In this document: piece by piece, positions 49,346-61,004 of the stretch
How positions within the stretch are numbered: the first letter of the stretch is position 1
Layout: the number at the start of each line of letters is the position of its first letter
Source of the DNA: Cristatella mucedo
Taxonomy: Eukaryota; Bryozoa; Phylactolaemata; Cristatellidae
Direction: 5' to 3'
Assembly (NCBI GenBank): GCA_009760855.2
Contig: WPIO01000002.1
Span: 7,684,001 to 7,748,000, forward strand
Length of the DNA: 64,000 nt
Notes under the pieces: model-generated
Seen by the model: only the letters and a program-made list of their open reading frames with translations
Database searches by the model: none
Told to the model about the DNA's origin: nothing
Program-made: the position numbers and the translations under genes

Positions 49346-50745
49346 GCTATCTGGAGAACGGGCTATTCGTGAGAGATCGGTGGCGCGTGGCGCGCCGCTA
49401 CGTGCGCAGCCGGGCGTTCGCGGCCGACGCGCTCGCCGTGGCGCCGACCGACCTGCTGTACGCGGCGTGGGGCGTCGACTGCGTCGCGCTGCGACTCAAC
49501 CGGCTGGTCAAGGTCGGCCACGTGCGCGCGCTGCACGATCGCTCGGCGATGGCGACGCGTTACCCGAACGTGCTTCGCGTCGGCGCGCTGATAGGCGTGG
49601 TGGCGACGCTACTGCATTGCCTGGGCTGCTCTTACTACGCGCTGAGTGGTGCGATCGGCTACGGCTCGGACGCCTGGGTGTATCCGAGCGTCGGCGACCC
49701 GCAGTGGTCGAGCCTGACGCGCAAGTACATCGTCTGCTTCTACTGGGCCACCGAGACGCTGACGGCCATCGGCGAGGACAACCAGCCCGTCAAAGACGTC
49801 GAGTACGCGCTCGTCACCGTCCTCTACGTGGTCGGCGTGTTCGCGTTCGCCAGCATAATCAGCAGCATGAGCACTACGATTGCCAGCATGAACGCGGAGG
49901 AGGAGGACTTGCGTCGCCAGCTGGGCGCCGCCAGGCAGTGTCTCGAGCGGCAGCGACGCGCCGCCGGCGCCGGCGGCGGCGACGCCGCGCTCGCCGCCAA
50001 AGTGACGCACTGGTTCGAGCACGCGCGCGTCACGCGCAGCTCGCCCAACGAGGAGGAGGCGGCTGCGGCGGAGGCGCTCGGCGCGCTGCCTGACGGGCTG
50101 CGCGCCGAGATCGCCGAGCGCGTGCACGCCGACGCGCTGCGCAAGGTGAAGCTGTTCGGCGACGGCCTCGAGCCGGGCCTGCTGCGCGCTCTCTCGCTCA
50201 AGCTGCGGCCCAGCGTGTACGGCCCGGGCGACTACGTTTGCCGGCGCGGCGACGTCGGGCGCGAGATGTACGTCGTCAAGGAGGGCCGCCTCGAGGTGGT
50301 GTCCGACGACGGCGCGCAGACGTCTCTCGCGGCGCTCGGCGAGGGCAGCGTCTTCGGCGAGCTGAGCCTGCTGAGCGTCGCCGGCAGTCGCGCGGGCAGC
50401 CGGCGCACGGCGAACGTGCGCAGCGCCGGCTACAGCGCCCTGTTCGCCCTGTCCAAGGGCGACCTGCTCGACGCGCTGCGCGACTACCCGGACGCGCGCG
50501 CGCTGCTCGTCGACCGCGCAGCGGCCACGCTGCGCAAGGACGGCCTGATCGACGAGGCGGCGGCGGCGGCCGAGCGCGAGCGGCGCGCCCGGCTCGACGG
50601 CAGGGCGGAGGCGCTGCTCGGAGCGGCCGACGCGCTCGCCGTGCGCGTCGCGCGCCTGCTCGCCGACTACGAGGCGCTGCACGGCAAGCTGAAGGCGCGC
50701 GTCCGCTCGCTCGAGATCGCCTACGGCCTCGCGTCCGACGACTGA
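49346..50745 (+). CDS. CNG channel gene 3, terminal exon; TAIGE filter
   Basis: About 465 residues: GYLENGLFVRD, S3 (APTDLLYAAWGVD), S4 (LRLNRLVKVGHV), S5 (LLHCLGCSYYAL), the pore with filter TAIGED (49762-49779), S6, the C-linker, a nucleotide-binding domain (PGDYVCRRGDVGREMYVVKEG, FGELSLL, SRRTANVRSAGY) and a C-terminal zipper-like helix (RLLADYEALHGKLKARV). It keeps the pore glutamate and the Arg-Thr pair, and has Asp at the alphaC selectivity position (RKDGLID), so a cGMP-responsive principal-type subunit is likely. The second filter residue is Ala where nearly all CNGA channels have Thr. The terminal exon is shorter than in genes 1 and 2, lacking their polyalanine inserts. Confidence 0.93.
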
Positions 50746-51080
50746 TGGACGACCGCGGCGGCGGCGGCGGACCGACCGACCGATCGCGTGCCGTCGCGCG
50801 CGGGCGCGAACGCATGCTCGCTCGCTCGCCCCCGCCGGCGCTTGTCAGAGCTGCCGCGTCGCCGTGCGACCGCGATTTGCCGAGTGCGTCTGTTTGTCAA
50901 TTTGCCGAGTGCGTCTTCTTGTCGCGGTCGCGCGACGCGAGCGCTCGAGTGAGGCGAGCGAAGGTTTTGAGAAAGCGGTCGCCCACATCGGGCCGTCGCC
51001 GCGATGGAGTAGGCTGGGCCAAAGTTTTGCAGCGACATTGCGCCCAGCAGGCCCAACCCAGGCCACAGAAGTAATCATAA
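50746..51080. other. 3' flank of CNG gene 3
   Basis: GC-rich; contains a short direct repeat, 'atttgccgagtgcgtct', at about 50874 and 50900. No gene. Confidence 0.45.
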
Positions 51081-51084
51081 TAAT

Positions 51085-51245
51085 AAGGTAAGATGATTTA
51101 ACAGCCTCCTTTATATAGTGGCCGAACAGCCTTCACAGTCATCACCACCGCTTGCAGTGGGCAATAAATGATCGTCCACTGCAGGACTCGAACCCACGTT
51201 GCTGGGTTGTGCAGAGCCAGCGCCCAGCCTTCTGGGCTCAGACGC
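51085..51245 (-). mobile_element. SINE-2 copy with intact B box
   Basis: The minus strand carries a perfect pol III B box, GGTTCGAGTCC (at about 51186-51196), then 'actgcaagcggtggtgatga', 'ggctgttcggccactatata' and 'aggctgttaaatca'. The 3' end is not the L2 type. Confidence 0.8.
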
Positions 51246-51249
51246 ACGA

Positions 51250-53340
51250 GGAGCGAACAGTTGAGAGAACTTTTCAGGCTAAACTGAAGACGATTGGACG
51301 CTTCTCAGCTTCTGCTCGCGCGTCGGAAAAACACGCAAGTGAACGCTTGCCCACTTCCCTCATCGCCTCTAATAAAGACAGACTGCATAAGCTTAGGAGT
51401 TGGGTCTAGTGGGACGCAGCGTACAGACAGTCTCGGTTACAATGCTATTGCGACCATTTATGTTAAGCTTTCCCTGAATGTAATGCAACTCCACCGGTGA
51501 CTTGCAAAAGCCATGCGGACAAAAATTAGCGTTACCGTCGAGCAGCGCTTCAAAGGTGGCCGCGCTCGTGACGCCGACAACGTGGCATCGATGCATCGAA
51601 GAGCGTGCGGATCACGAAGTGCTCGCTGGCAGTCGCTTCTGCAGAACTGCAGGTGTTTCTGTCCTCCCTCGGCGAGCGAAGTGGAGAGCGCTGCCTGGAG
51701 CGCTATCGGCCAAGCTCCAGGCGAAATCGACTGAATATTGACTGAATTAAAAGCCGCCAGTGTTCGAAGCAAACTACCGAGCAGCTTCCTTGATGAACAA
51801 CAACTCCAGCCTGTTGTTGAACTAACTTGGAGAGCAGAGCTGCGGCTACGTTTCATTTACATTCTATTCAGTTAAAGTTAATCTCGCCACATTGGCTAAG
51901 AGGTAGGCAAAGAGGGAGGCGCCTCGAGGTGAGCTCGGTCGCGTCACATGCAAGCGCTGCAAGCTTTCAGTCCAAGGGACTTGGACGCGTGGAATCGCCG
52001 CTCCGCCTTCACACGTCGTTGCGGCGGGCGCGGGCACCCGGACAACCATTGGGCTCACACTTTTAAATCTGGCGTCGGCCAGGAGTCGTTAGCCGTCTCG
52101 CTAGTCTTCTCGCGCCTCGGCACGGGGTTATCTTCCCCGGCTCGGGAAAGAGAAACACTTACGACTCGCAACATGAAAGCATTCTTCTAATCGCAGACAT
52201 GCAGATGCCAACACGAGTTGCTCAGTAGTAAATTTGGCATAAGACACCGGTGCGGAAACATATTTGCGACTTTGATCGAACCCATTTCAACTGATACTAA
52301 TGGCTTCGATTGGATTGGCCAATCGGGCCGACTACCGGCTGGCTTCGACTGGGGCAATATACAAAGAAATAGGGCTGGGAATTTTTAATGGCCAATGAAA
52401 CGAATAAACGACTAACACTTTCACTAACTTTAGTTTGCACGCTTGAACTGATTTGCGTACAGCATCGTCGTGGGCTTTGCTTGCACTGATCTTGTCTCAA
52501 CTTCGCACCAGTTATCGCAGAGAGAGAGAGAGAGAGAGAGAGAAACTGTAACTTCTCAACGACTCTATCGCTAATTTTTAAGCTGGAATATCTACATTTG
52601 AGATCACCTCACTTTTAGGCGCAATACACAAAAAACTGCGGCAGGTGGCAGCATATAAAAATAAACGTAACCAGCAATATCCCAATTGTACCCGCCACGT
52701 TTTCGACGGCTAGCTAATAGTTATACTGCTTAACAACACCGCAGTGGCCATTGGTCTAGGATGCCGCAGCCGCGTCGTACCACGCTGCCCGCGCATTGAA
52801 ATTTGAGAGCTATTTAAGCAGCATGATTAGGGCAGCTACGAGTTACTATCTGCCCGCTCTCTTGAGCTCAAGAAAAACTTCGCCAAGTCCTCTACTTGCC
52901 CGGGACTTGCCTCTAAACGCCCGGGACTGAGTACCGGGCGTTTGGTGTAGCTGGTGGCCGGCGGCAGCCTTGCAACTACCAGCAATCGCAGTATGCATTA
53001 TTTCGTCGCGGTGGCGGGAAAAGGAGTTTTGAGAGAATCGACCAATCACGTAGCGGATGCTGACCGAGTTCACCGACCTCTGAGGTGGTCCTCAGCGTTG
53101 ATAGGGGATCAAGTCTTGCCGTAATTTCATTGAAACTCGATTTTTAAAAGCACTGTGAAACTTGGTGAATTTATTTTTTTGGCCCCCTATAAAGCATGCG
53201 TTTTAGATATTTTAAATAAATAAATAAATGTATATATTTATATACAAAGTAAAAATATAAATCTTAAAACGAGCTCCTTTATTTCCGATGGCAAATTCTG
53301 CTCAAATGTATATTCAGGAGAACAAAATAACATAAGTCAT
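51250..53340. other. No gene seen
   Basis: Intergenic. Includes a short (GA)n at 52519-52542 and the hairpin at 52915-52943. No frame shows a domain. Confidence 0.4.
52915..52943. repeat. 29-nt hairpin
   Basis: Perfect 10-bp arms (AAACGCCCGG) around a 9-nt loop. A partial third copy of the arm ('ttgcccgggactt') lies just upstream. Confidence 0.9.
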
Positions 53341-53349
53341 GTTATTAAA

Positions 53350-53520
53350 AAATGTCAGCTGATTTAACAGCCTCATTTGAATAGTGGCAGGAGAGCCTTA
53401 ATGCCTTTCACCAACGCTTGCAATTGGCAACAAATAATCGCCCACTGCATGATTCAAAACGACAACCACGGTCGTGGAGAGCGAGCACCTTACCTCCTGG
53501 GCTACCACGACAGAATAGTA
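53350..53520 (-). mobile_element. SINE-2 copy, diverged
   Basis: 'agctgatttaacagcctcat', 'gtggcaggagagcctt', 'aacgcttgcaattggcaaca' and a decayed B box 'atgattcaaaac' in the SINE-2 order. Confidence 0.72.
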
Positions 53521-53524
53521 TCAA

Positions 53525-53600
53525 TAATAAGAGTATATTTTGATAGCGCCCTCACTGAGCTATATCTCTTTCTAGGGACTTTACATATAGCTTTTAGCCG
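53525..53600 (-). mobile_element. L2-type tail fragment
   Basis: 'aataataagagtatattttgatagcgccctcactgagct' and 'tctttctagggactttaca': the terminal hairpin of L2-A or SINE-1 only. Confidence 0.7.
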
Positions 53601-53639
53601 TCTGCGAACCATGGTGTTCCAAAAAATGGCTTTAAAAAA

Positions 53640-53800
53640 ATCCTAGCTGATTAAGCAGCCTCATTTTGTATAGCGACAGAAGAGCCTTTACGGCTATCAC
53701 CACCGCTTGCAGTGGCGATAAAGAATCGCCCGCCGCAGGAATCGAATCCACGACCTCGGGACCGAGGTCGTGAAAGCAACCGCCTAGTTGCCTGTTACTG
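53640..53800 (-). mobile_element. SINE-2 copy with intact B box
   Basis: Minus strand: a perfect B box GATTCGATTCC (about 53739-53749), then 'ctttatcgccactgcaagcggtggtgatagccgtaaaggc'-type body and 'gctgcttaatcagct'. A short inverted repeat 'cgacctcgggaccgaggtcg' lies at its tRNA side. Confidence 0.82.
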
Positions 53801-53819
53801 CCCCTGCTACTGCCTCTGC

Positions 53820-54030
53820 CTCTGCCTGTTATTTGCACAGCCTCAGCACGCATAAGCATGCCAAGAACAATGTTTGAGGACCTGGTGAACATTCTTGAAA
53901 AGAAGGTGCTCTTAGATTCTTTTTAAATATGGTTAAGTCAGGGGTTATCGTGACGTCTGTCGGGAGTGAGTTCCGGGCTTTGGTAGTACGTAAACTAAAG
54001 GCATGGTGTGCTCGGGTTAACCACATGAGC
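53820..54030 (-). mobile_element. L2-A internal fragment
   Basis: 'cagcctcagcacgcataagc', 'ggttaagtcaggggttatcg' and 'gggagtgagttccgggcttt' match the UTR and end of the L2-A coding region. Confidence 0.75.
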
Positions 54031-54049
54031 TAAAAAATAAGATGAGTCA

Positions 54050-54450
54050 GTCAGTAAACAAAAATTGGTGTAGGCTTTCCTCAAGTCGTCGAAATGAATG
54101 TTAAAATCACCAAGAATGAGGAAGGCACCCACGATTTCTTGCACGTGAAATCGAAATGAGACAATAAAAACCTTGAATCAAGCAGGACTTCACACATGGG
54201 CGTGACAGGTTACAGCCACAGCTGTGGGCAAGTTACTGATGGAGCGACTCAAAACAAGCGAATCGAAAGAAAGGCGTTGAGGGGACATTTGCACACGTTT
54301 TAAGATTGGGGGACAATGACGACTGCGTCACCAGTTTTGACTTACGATGTAAAAGAAAGAGAAGTCGTCTGAATAGCAATGGAGGATGGCATCGGTTATG
54401 GTCGAAGAGTCGAAACGAAACTAGGTATGTACGATCGTACCTAATATTAA
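54050..54450 (-). mobile_element. LINE endonuclease-domain relic
   Basis: The minus strand near 54130-54065 reads GAFLILGDFNIHFDDL, the GDFN metal/catalytic motif of the apurinic-type endonuclease of L2/CR1 LINEs. Upstream, 'DSSTITDAIL' and 'TGDAVVIV' stretches in shifted frames fit the same domain. It directly abuts the L2-A C-terminal fragment, with the entire reverse transcriptase missing between. Confidence 0.72.
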
Positions 54451-54454
54451 GTCA

Positions 54455-54940
54455 CCAACCAGTCGGCCAAGCTAAGCTGCAGTCTGCCTAGGCTTGCGGA
54501 AGCACGATGGGCCCATGGGAACAATAGAGAACAAGCTGCGGCAAGCATTCCGATGTCCACAGCCACCCTATTTCTAAAGCACACGCGTAGATAAAAAAGA
54601 AAACAGATATGCTCTAAACCGGTCTGAGCTGCATCGGTTTCCGCGTGCGATGTTCACAAGCAAGAACTTCAATTATCTGTAAGAAATCCTGAAACTGACA
54701 AACTATTCAAGTAGCGCTTGGTGTCTGGAGGCGAGAACAACCTTGACATCATTAGAGATTGCGCTGTTTATACGCGGATAAGATTTGGCAGCCGCGTGCG
54801 AACGACTCCCACAAGTCTTCTATGGGCAGAACAGGCCAACCCACCACTCAGCTGCTTCCTAGGCTGCGTTAAGTCTAAAGGCTAAATATATAAATACCGA
54901 TTCAGACAAGGGCAGAAATTGTCTTCCGACACTCTTGACC
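54455..54940. other. No gene seen
   Basis: No gene or repeat recognised. Confidence 0.4.

Positions 54941-54941
<1 letters not shown>

Positions 54942-55019
<78 letters not shown>
54942..55019. repeat. (GA)n microsatellite
   Basis: GA dinucleotides with a single AA interruption. Confidence 0.97.
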
Positions 55020-55022
<3 letters not shown>

Positions 55023-55227
55023 TTCGTGCCACTACCCTGTCATCCTTCACTCAGAAGCTCAGCGTAAGGATCTGCTGTTGGCGAAGCATAAATTAGCAAA
55101 TGTGCGGCAAAGCTGAATAATTGACGAAATTACCGCGTGATTACGTCGAGTTTATTTTGATTGCGTTCCCGCAGTTGAAGTTCTACCAAGCCCGCCATTG
55201 GTAAATGTAAATAATAAGTAAATAATA

Positions 55228-55400
55228 TAAAAATCCTAGCTGATTAAACAGCCTCTTTTTGTATAGCGACAGGAGAGCCTTTGTGGCTATCACCAGCGCT
55301 TGCAGTGGCGATAAAGAACCGTCCACCGCAGGAATCTAACCCACGACCTCGGGACCGAGGCAATCCAATTAGCTGCACAATTGTGGACCAATAATCCCCG
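55228..55400 (-). mobile_element. SINE-2 copy
   Basis: 'tcctagctgattaaacagcc', 'tatagcgacaggagagcctt', 'gcgcttgcagtggcgataaa' and a slightly decayed B box 'ggaatctaacccacg'. Close to the copy at 53640. Confidence 0.82.
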
Positions 55401-55404
55401 CAGG

Positions 55405-57700
55405 ATTCCCCAAATTTAGCGGCTAAATAGTTCGAGAGTAGATATTTGAGCCGCCGCAGAGCAACGTGCGAAAGGCAGCAGCTGGAGCGAGCGGTCGGCA
55501 GACAGAGAGGCGGACAAAGACGGTCGCCGTTTTCGGGCTCAGCGAGCGCCAGTGAGCTGGTCTGTGTCGCAGCTTGCGACTTACGACCTGCGGCCAGCGT
55601 AAGCGCCTCGCTCCTGAAACGCTCGCTCGCTGCATCGGTGGCGCAGCCTCACTACTCGGAGCCAGCGCAGAGAGCAGCCGCAGCGAAGCGCAGCGCACGG
55701 ACGCGCACCGACATCGGCCGAGCGCGATCGCCGTCGAGAACAGCGAGATCCCTTGGCGGCAAGTCCGCATATAGATCTGGACGTTCCGCAGTCGCAGGCT
55801 GCCTGCGCGTAGTGCCAGCTAGAGTGTATAAAGCCGTGGCAATCACTTCAACGTTTCATTGCATGGCCGATTTATAGCAAGCCTACTAATATACAGAATC
55901 AGCTCCGCAGCTCTCGACGAATATTCAAGGTGCAGATAGCTAACTACGCCGACCAGACATTCCGAAGTGTTCAGCTCCGGATATAACGAGCACTCAATGA
56001 GACAGCGGCTATTCCTAAAGAGAATTCGTTCATGCTTTCTGAATCCGGATTGGAGGTGGTGAGCACGCTTCGCACCGACTTCAGCTATCACAATCGAATT
56101 ATAATAAGACAAACGTATTATGTTTATTATTATTACGATGGACGCGTCCTACATTCTTCATGTGCGTATGCCTTCTTAAAATGCACCTGCTGCTTGCGAA
56201 GGTAACCAGCAATCGTTTGGGAATGCTTTCTATGCAGCATCTGCTTGTCAAGTGCCGAGAAACTCCAGGGCGCTATAAAATGTATTATTATTATTATTAT
56301 TATGGACGCGGAGATGGCGATTTTCAAACAAGGTAAGCAAATTTAATGATTAAAACCAACAATGCTACTCAACCGGATCACTTATAGTCAAAGCAGAGTA
56401 AACGGTTTTGCAGAACGTATGCCAGTCGAGCTGTAGAAGCGCGTGGGAAGCCGCAACGCTTGAGCCGAAGGTACGTGGAGAGGAAATAGAACGATTCATT
56501 GCAATTGCAATGATTTCAAGCTCTTTCGCCATCTTCTGCTGCCAGGTAGTGAGCGTCGAGAGTCTTCTTTTTTTGTCGCACGTTATCACCTGAAAACGCT
56601 GTCTGCTGTCATTGGTCGAGCGAGCTCGAGCCCCCGTCCGTTGTAGCGAGTGACTTTATTAGCGTTGTAGCGAACGACCGACCTTTCTATCGATGGCTCT
56701 GAGCTCGGCCGCTTACGTCTGAAATCCCCGAGCCTCGCTCTGCTTCCTCATTTGGTTGGCACGCCATCATCCTTCGGAGAAATTCAAATTGCCGTGCGAA
56801 GGAGGCGACGCATTGACAGCGTACACGTGGATGCCTAGCACCCCAGAGATATTCAATGGCCAGCTAGCGCGCGCCATCATAGTGAGGGCGCGCGCGCAGC
56901 CTGCGAAGCTACTAGAGAGACGGTCGCGGCAAACGGCCGACGCGTGTCACCCAAGGACTCGCGCCGGCGCACCGAAATGACTACGCTACGTGTCGGACCT
57001 GAAAGGGAATGCGTTATTTAGCAATTTTCTTGTAGAAAATCATTCTCAGGGAAACGAAATTGATTATATGAAAACATTATTTTCGATAGCTTTTATCGCT
57101 GACTTAAACAAAAAATTACTCACCATCGTGTCTGCCTCAATATCGTACGTGATTTTGAGCGCATAAAGCGATAAGCGAGCGGTCAACGAGAGCAACGTAA
57201 GCGGTAGAATTGTAAAGAGAGAGAATGTAAATGTAAACGAGAGCGGATTGCAATGCGCGACGCTGCGTCAATGCAGGAGAACATCTTTGTGATACACAAG
57301 GAGAAGAAGCAGAACATGTCCAGTCTGCCTTCATGGGGGGGTTAAATCCTCGACCTTTGACTAGGAGACCCGGAGTTCTTAGCTACTAAACCGACTTCTA
57401 ATCTTCATTTTAATACTTCAAACCCAGTTGTCTACCAGGAAGGAGCAGCTTCGGACGGATGGAAAGGACTCGCCGGAGTAGCCGAAAGGAGAAAAAATGT
57501 AATTTTGTAAGAATTCGGGAAGCGCGAAATGCACGGTGCAACGGATAGCGCGGCGCGTTAGCGTCAGTGAAAATCCAAGACTAAAATACTGATCATACTT
57601 AGTACAACACGACTCCTATACTGTACCCTAAGAGAACCAAATATATAACCAGAGGCCTTACGAGTCGTGGTAAGAATTGCGCCACTGTGCTTAAAAGTAA
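55405..57700. other. No gene seen; L2 tail at 56262-56305
   Basis: 'agggcgctataaaatgtattattatt' at 56262-56305 is an isolated plus-strand L2-type tail. Otherwise nothing recognised. Confidence 0.45.
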
Positions 57701-57705
57701 GACTG

Positions 57706-57839
57706 TCTTTCTTTCTGACTGTCTCTCTCTCCCTGTACCAGTCTCCGTCTGTCTGTTTGTCTCTGTTACTGTCATGGTCTCGGTCTGTCTGTCTCTGTCT
57801 GTCTCTCTCTCTTTCTCTCCGTCTCTGTCTGCCTGTCTG

Positions 57840-57927
<88 letters not shown>

Positions 57928-57992
57928 AGTTGCTGTCGCTGTCCCTGCCCCTGTCTGTCTCTCTCTGTGCATCTCTCTCTTTCTCTCAGACA
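57706..57992. repeat. (CT)n array with GTCT units
   Basis: CT-rich with interspersed GTCTGTCT, and pure (CT)n at 57845-57920. Confidence 0.95.
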
Positions 57993-58338
57993 ATTCTTTA
58001 TAGTCTGAATGCGGATACAGTTGCGTATTGACTGCTAAGCTTGGAGCAATGAGAAAGGCCGCCAACGTCTTGCAAAACCCGAAAGACGAAGACGTTTGGG
58101 TACCGGCTCTCGCCGGTCGGTTAGTTATAGCGCGTCGCTGAGCCTGCATCTGGACGACGATTTGAAGCGAGGAAATGTACAGAGGTTCTTCCCGCCTACC
58201 CAATGAGCAAAGAACGTGATCTTGCAATGGCTGCAACACAGCAAAGCCACGCATTTCTTTGATTTTCGTGAGGAGAAAGCCTTAAATGAAAGCCTCCGCC
58301 GATAATAGACGCGCGAGCGAGCGAGCGAGCGGGTGCTA

Positions 58339-58380
58339 GCTGCCGCTTGCAGCACTCGTACGACGGCTGCAAGCGGCAGC
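58339..58380. repeat. 42-nt hairpin
   Basis: Perfect 15-bp arms (GCTGCCGCTTGCAGC) around a 12-nt loop, just before a (CT)n array and after four GAGC repeats. Confidence 0.95.
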
Positions 58381-58402
58381 CTCGCGATCCTTGAGCGAGC
58401 GG

Positions 58403-58532
<130 letters not shown>

Positions 58533-58926
58533 CGCGTAAGCGCGCTCGTGCTTTCGCGGACTGCAGCTGCTGGCCGATCGACTTCAGCGCGTGCACGTGA
58601 GGCACGAGTTCATCGCCGGTCCCCTGGCGTCAGCGGCGGTGCGCCGAACGTCGCCACTCCAGCTGTGCGTCCGGGCGCGGCGGCGACCGCCGGCGAAGCC
58701 GCTCTGAGCTCGCGGCGTCGCCCTGTCAAGCCATTGCACCGCCGCCGCGGCCGATCAGTCCGCAACGCAGGTGACACGGCGTCGCGAGCGGCGGGTACTT
58801 CCTTGAGCGGCCATTGCGGCGGCCATTGCTGGCGCTGCCATGCTTCGGAGGAGGCGACGGCGCAGGAAGCCGGCCGGTCGTCTTCCCGCGGCTCGCCCTT
58901 CTAGCAGCAGACCAAAGTGAAGTCAT

Positions 58927-59409
58927 TCAGACGGCTATCAAGTCTTCAGCCGCCGCTCCTCCTTCGCTGGACGATGAGTAGGCGCCTCGCTCCGGCATGC
59001 TATCCTCGTCCTCAACGGCAACGCCGACTTCCTCAGCGCTACCGCCCCGGCCGTCGTGCGGCGCTTCCGGCAAGTATCCGTCCTCTCCGCGAGCGCCATT
59101 TTGTTTCACCGCTCCGGTGGCGGCCAGCGGAACGCCGGAATCTGCGGCGCCCGTCGACCTATCGCCATCGTCAGCGTCGACGCCAGCAGCCGGCAGTTTG
59201 CGCAGACGTTCCGAGCTTCGAGACGAGTCAGCACGCGCATGCGCCGCCGAAACGCCCTCCTCTGGCACCACCGCCGCTGCCGCCGTTCGGTCTGCCGCAG
59301 TAGGATCGCGGTGTGCTGCCGTGACCTGCTCGTAGTGCCGCGCCAGTCTGTTGATGTTCTGCTTAATGTACGCGCTCGCACGGCTGAACTCCGCTCCGGC
59401 GGTGGCCTG
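58927..59409 (-). CDS. Possible terminal exon of an unidentified gene
   Basis: On the minus strand a good acceptor, TTGCTCCTGCAG (ends at about 59410), is followed by an open frame of about 160 codons ending in TGA at 58929-58927. The sequence begins with a plausible amphipathic helix (SRASAYIKQNINRLARHYEQ) and continues as an acidic, Ala/Ser/Gly-rich, probably disordered tail. I do not recognise the family. Upstream exons would lie to the right but were not identified. High GC makes long open frames common here, so this is tentative. Confidence 0.3.
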   Translation of the reverse strand, partial: QATAGAEFSRASAYIKQNINRLARHYEQVTAAHRDPTAADRTAAAAVVPEEGVSAAHARADSSRSSERLRKLPAAGVDADDGDRSTGAADSGVPLAATGAVKQNGARGEDGYLPEAPHDGRGGSAEEVGVAVEDEDSMPERGAYSSSSEGGAAAEDLIAV

Positions 59410-59700
59410 CAGGAGCAACGGCGAGGCGTGAGCGGCGCCGACTGGCGATGGAGAAGGCAGAATGGGCTGGCGCCCGGAACCACCCCCCCAGCCCAGCCGC
59501 CACCGAGCCATTCGGAGCGCCCTGAGACCAGCAGCTGCGAGCTAGTGAAGCGCCACGCATGCATTTACGTAAATTAGCGAAGTGATAGCTTTCGGCGGGA
59601 ATGCAAAGGTGGATGACTATAAAGGAACCTTGGCTTGAGCAGTCGCTGCGGCTGGGCCGCTGAGCGCTACCGAGCTTGTGACGGGAGCGCTCTTAGGGGA

Positions 59701-59850
59701 GCTGGTTTGGTCTAGCGGTTAAGATGCTCGCCCCGACCAAGGTCTGACTGAGGTCGCGGGCTTGAGCCCCGAGGCATATGTGAAGCGCCTGAATAGAGAT
59801 TAAGTTCTCTTGGGCGCTATATAAATGAATTATATTAAATGAATTATATT
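59701..59850 (+). mobile_element. SINE-1 copy, well preserved
   Basis: tRNA-like head GCTGGTT followed by a perfect A box TGGTCTAGCGG (about 59707-59717) and a B-box-like GGGCTTGAGCCCC, then 'gaggcatatgtgaagcgcct' and the L2-type hairpin tail AAGCGCC...GGGCGCTATATAAATGAATTA. Head-to-tail length about 125 bp plus an AT-rich 3' end. Confidence 0.92.
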
Positions 59851-59854
59851 ATAT

Positions 59855-60200
59855 ATACGAATGCGATTCAAGCACTGCGAGCTTATATACCTTCCGCCTC
59901 GACGCCGAAAATGTACTTGCTCTTTGGCAAGGTAAGGGCGAAATCCTTCAGGTCCGATTGGCATGTATTAAATGAGACGATAGCGAAGTGCCGACAGGAG
60001 TCGTTTCCACGATCAGCCAAAGCGTTGATGAGGCGCCTAATCTCACTATTCGTCCTAAGCTTACAATGTGCACATTCAATCATGTCATATTTCTTGGTGG
60101 TTCATGACATCGGCTTTAAAGAATTTTGCTGGTAGCCGCAGGCGCGCTCACGGCTTTTTCAGCATTTAATATCGCCAGTGTCTCCTTAAGTATACTGTTG
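59855..60200. other. No gene seen
   Basis: The frame at 59839-60135 shows no domain. Confidence 0.4.
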
Positions 60201-60204
60201 TAGA

Positions 60205-60990
60205 TTGCATAGTAATAATAGTAATTTTGTATAGCGCCCTCAGTGAACATAATCTATTTCTAGGCACTTTACACATGTTGTAAAAGAAGCATGATCGAAT
60301 GGTTAGTGGCAACATGCTCAATGTCAACAAGCAAAACATATAAGTAGTGACATGCAAAGGGTCAGCATGCAAATATTTAGTGGCAGCATGCACAGTCTCA
60401 GCACGCATAAGCACACAAAGGAAGAATCACATGGACACATTAAATGCTTTGATAAATAGATTTGGCTTCCTTTTAAACGTCGTCAAGTCAGAGGATGTCG
60501 TGACGCATGTCGGGAGTGAGTTCCAGGCTTTGGGAGCATGCGAACTAAAGGCACGGTCTCTAAAGGATTTGAGGCCTGGACGAGGTGCAGCTAAACGAAG
60601 CTTGCGGTACGACGTCTAGCCTGGTGGAGGAGCAGATCTGATAGGTATGCTGGAGCCAAAGAATGAACAAACCTAAAGATGAGTGACAGAACCTTGAAGA
60701 CAATGCATTGCTTTTATTGGGAGCCAGTGCAAGTCGGAAAGAAGTGGTTTGAAGTGCAACTTCGACACTTACGACAGACATGCCTAGCTGCGGAGTTTTG
60801 CACCAACTGTAAGTGCCTGATTGCACAGGCCTGCAGATAAGCAAGCAGTGTATGTTACATGTACGTTAAGCAAGCCAGAATTTTAGCGAAGTTATGTAAC
60901 TGAAAGTAGGCAGACGACTGTGAAGCCGACGTGGGCGTCTAATGAAAGGTCACTTTGGGACAGGCCACCTAGATTTCGTGCTAGATTCGT
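60205..60990 (-). mobile_element. L2-A LINE copy, degraded
   Basis: AAT-poor tail 'aataatagtaattttgtata', hairpin 'gcgccctcagtgaacataat', UTR and coding-region segments through 'gggagccagtgcaagtcgga' and 'agccagaattttagcgaagtt'. Several frameshifts. Confidence 0.8.
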
Positions 60991-61004
60991 TACAAGCGAG
61001 AGCT

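Noticed and set aside
59701-59775. Genuine tRNA gene
   Set aside because: A-box and B-box are present, but the acceptor stem does not close and the L2-type tail follows directly; multiple copies show it is a SINE head.
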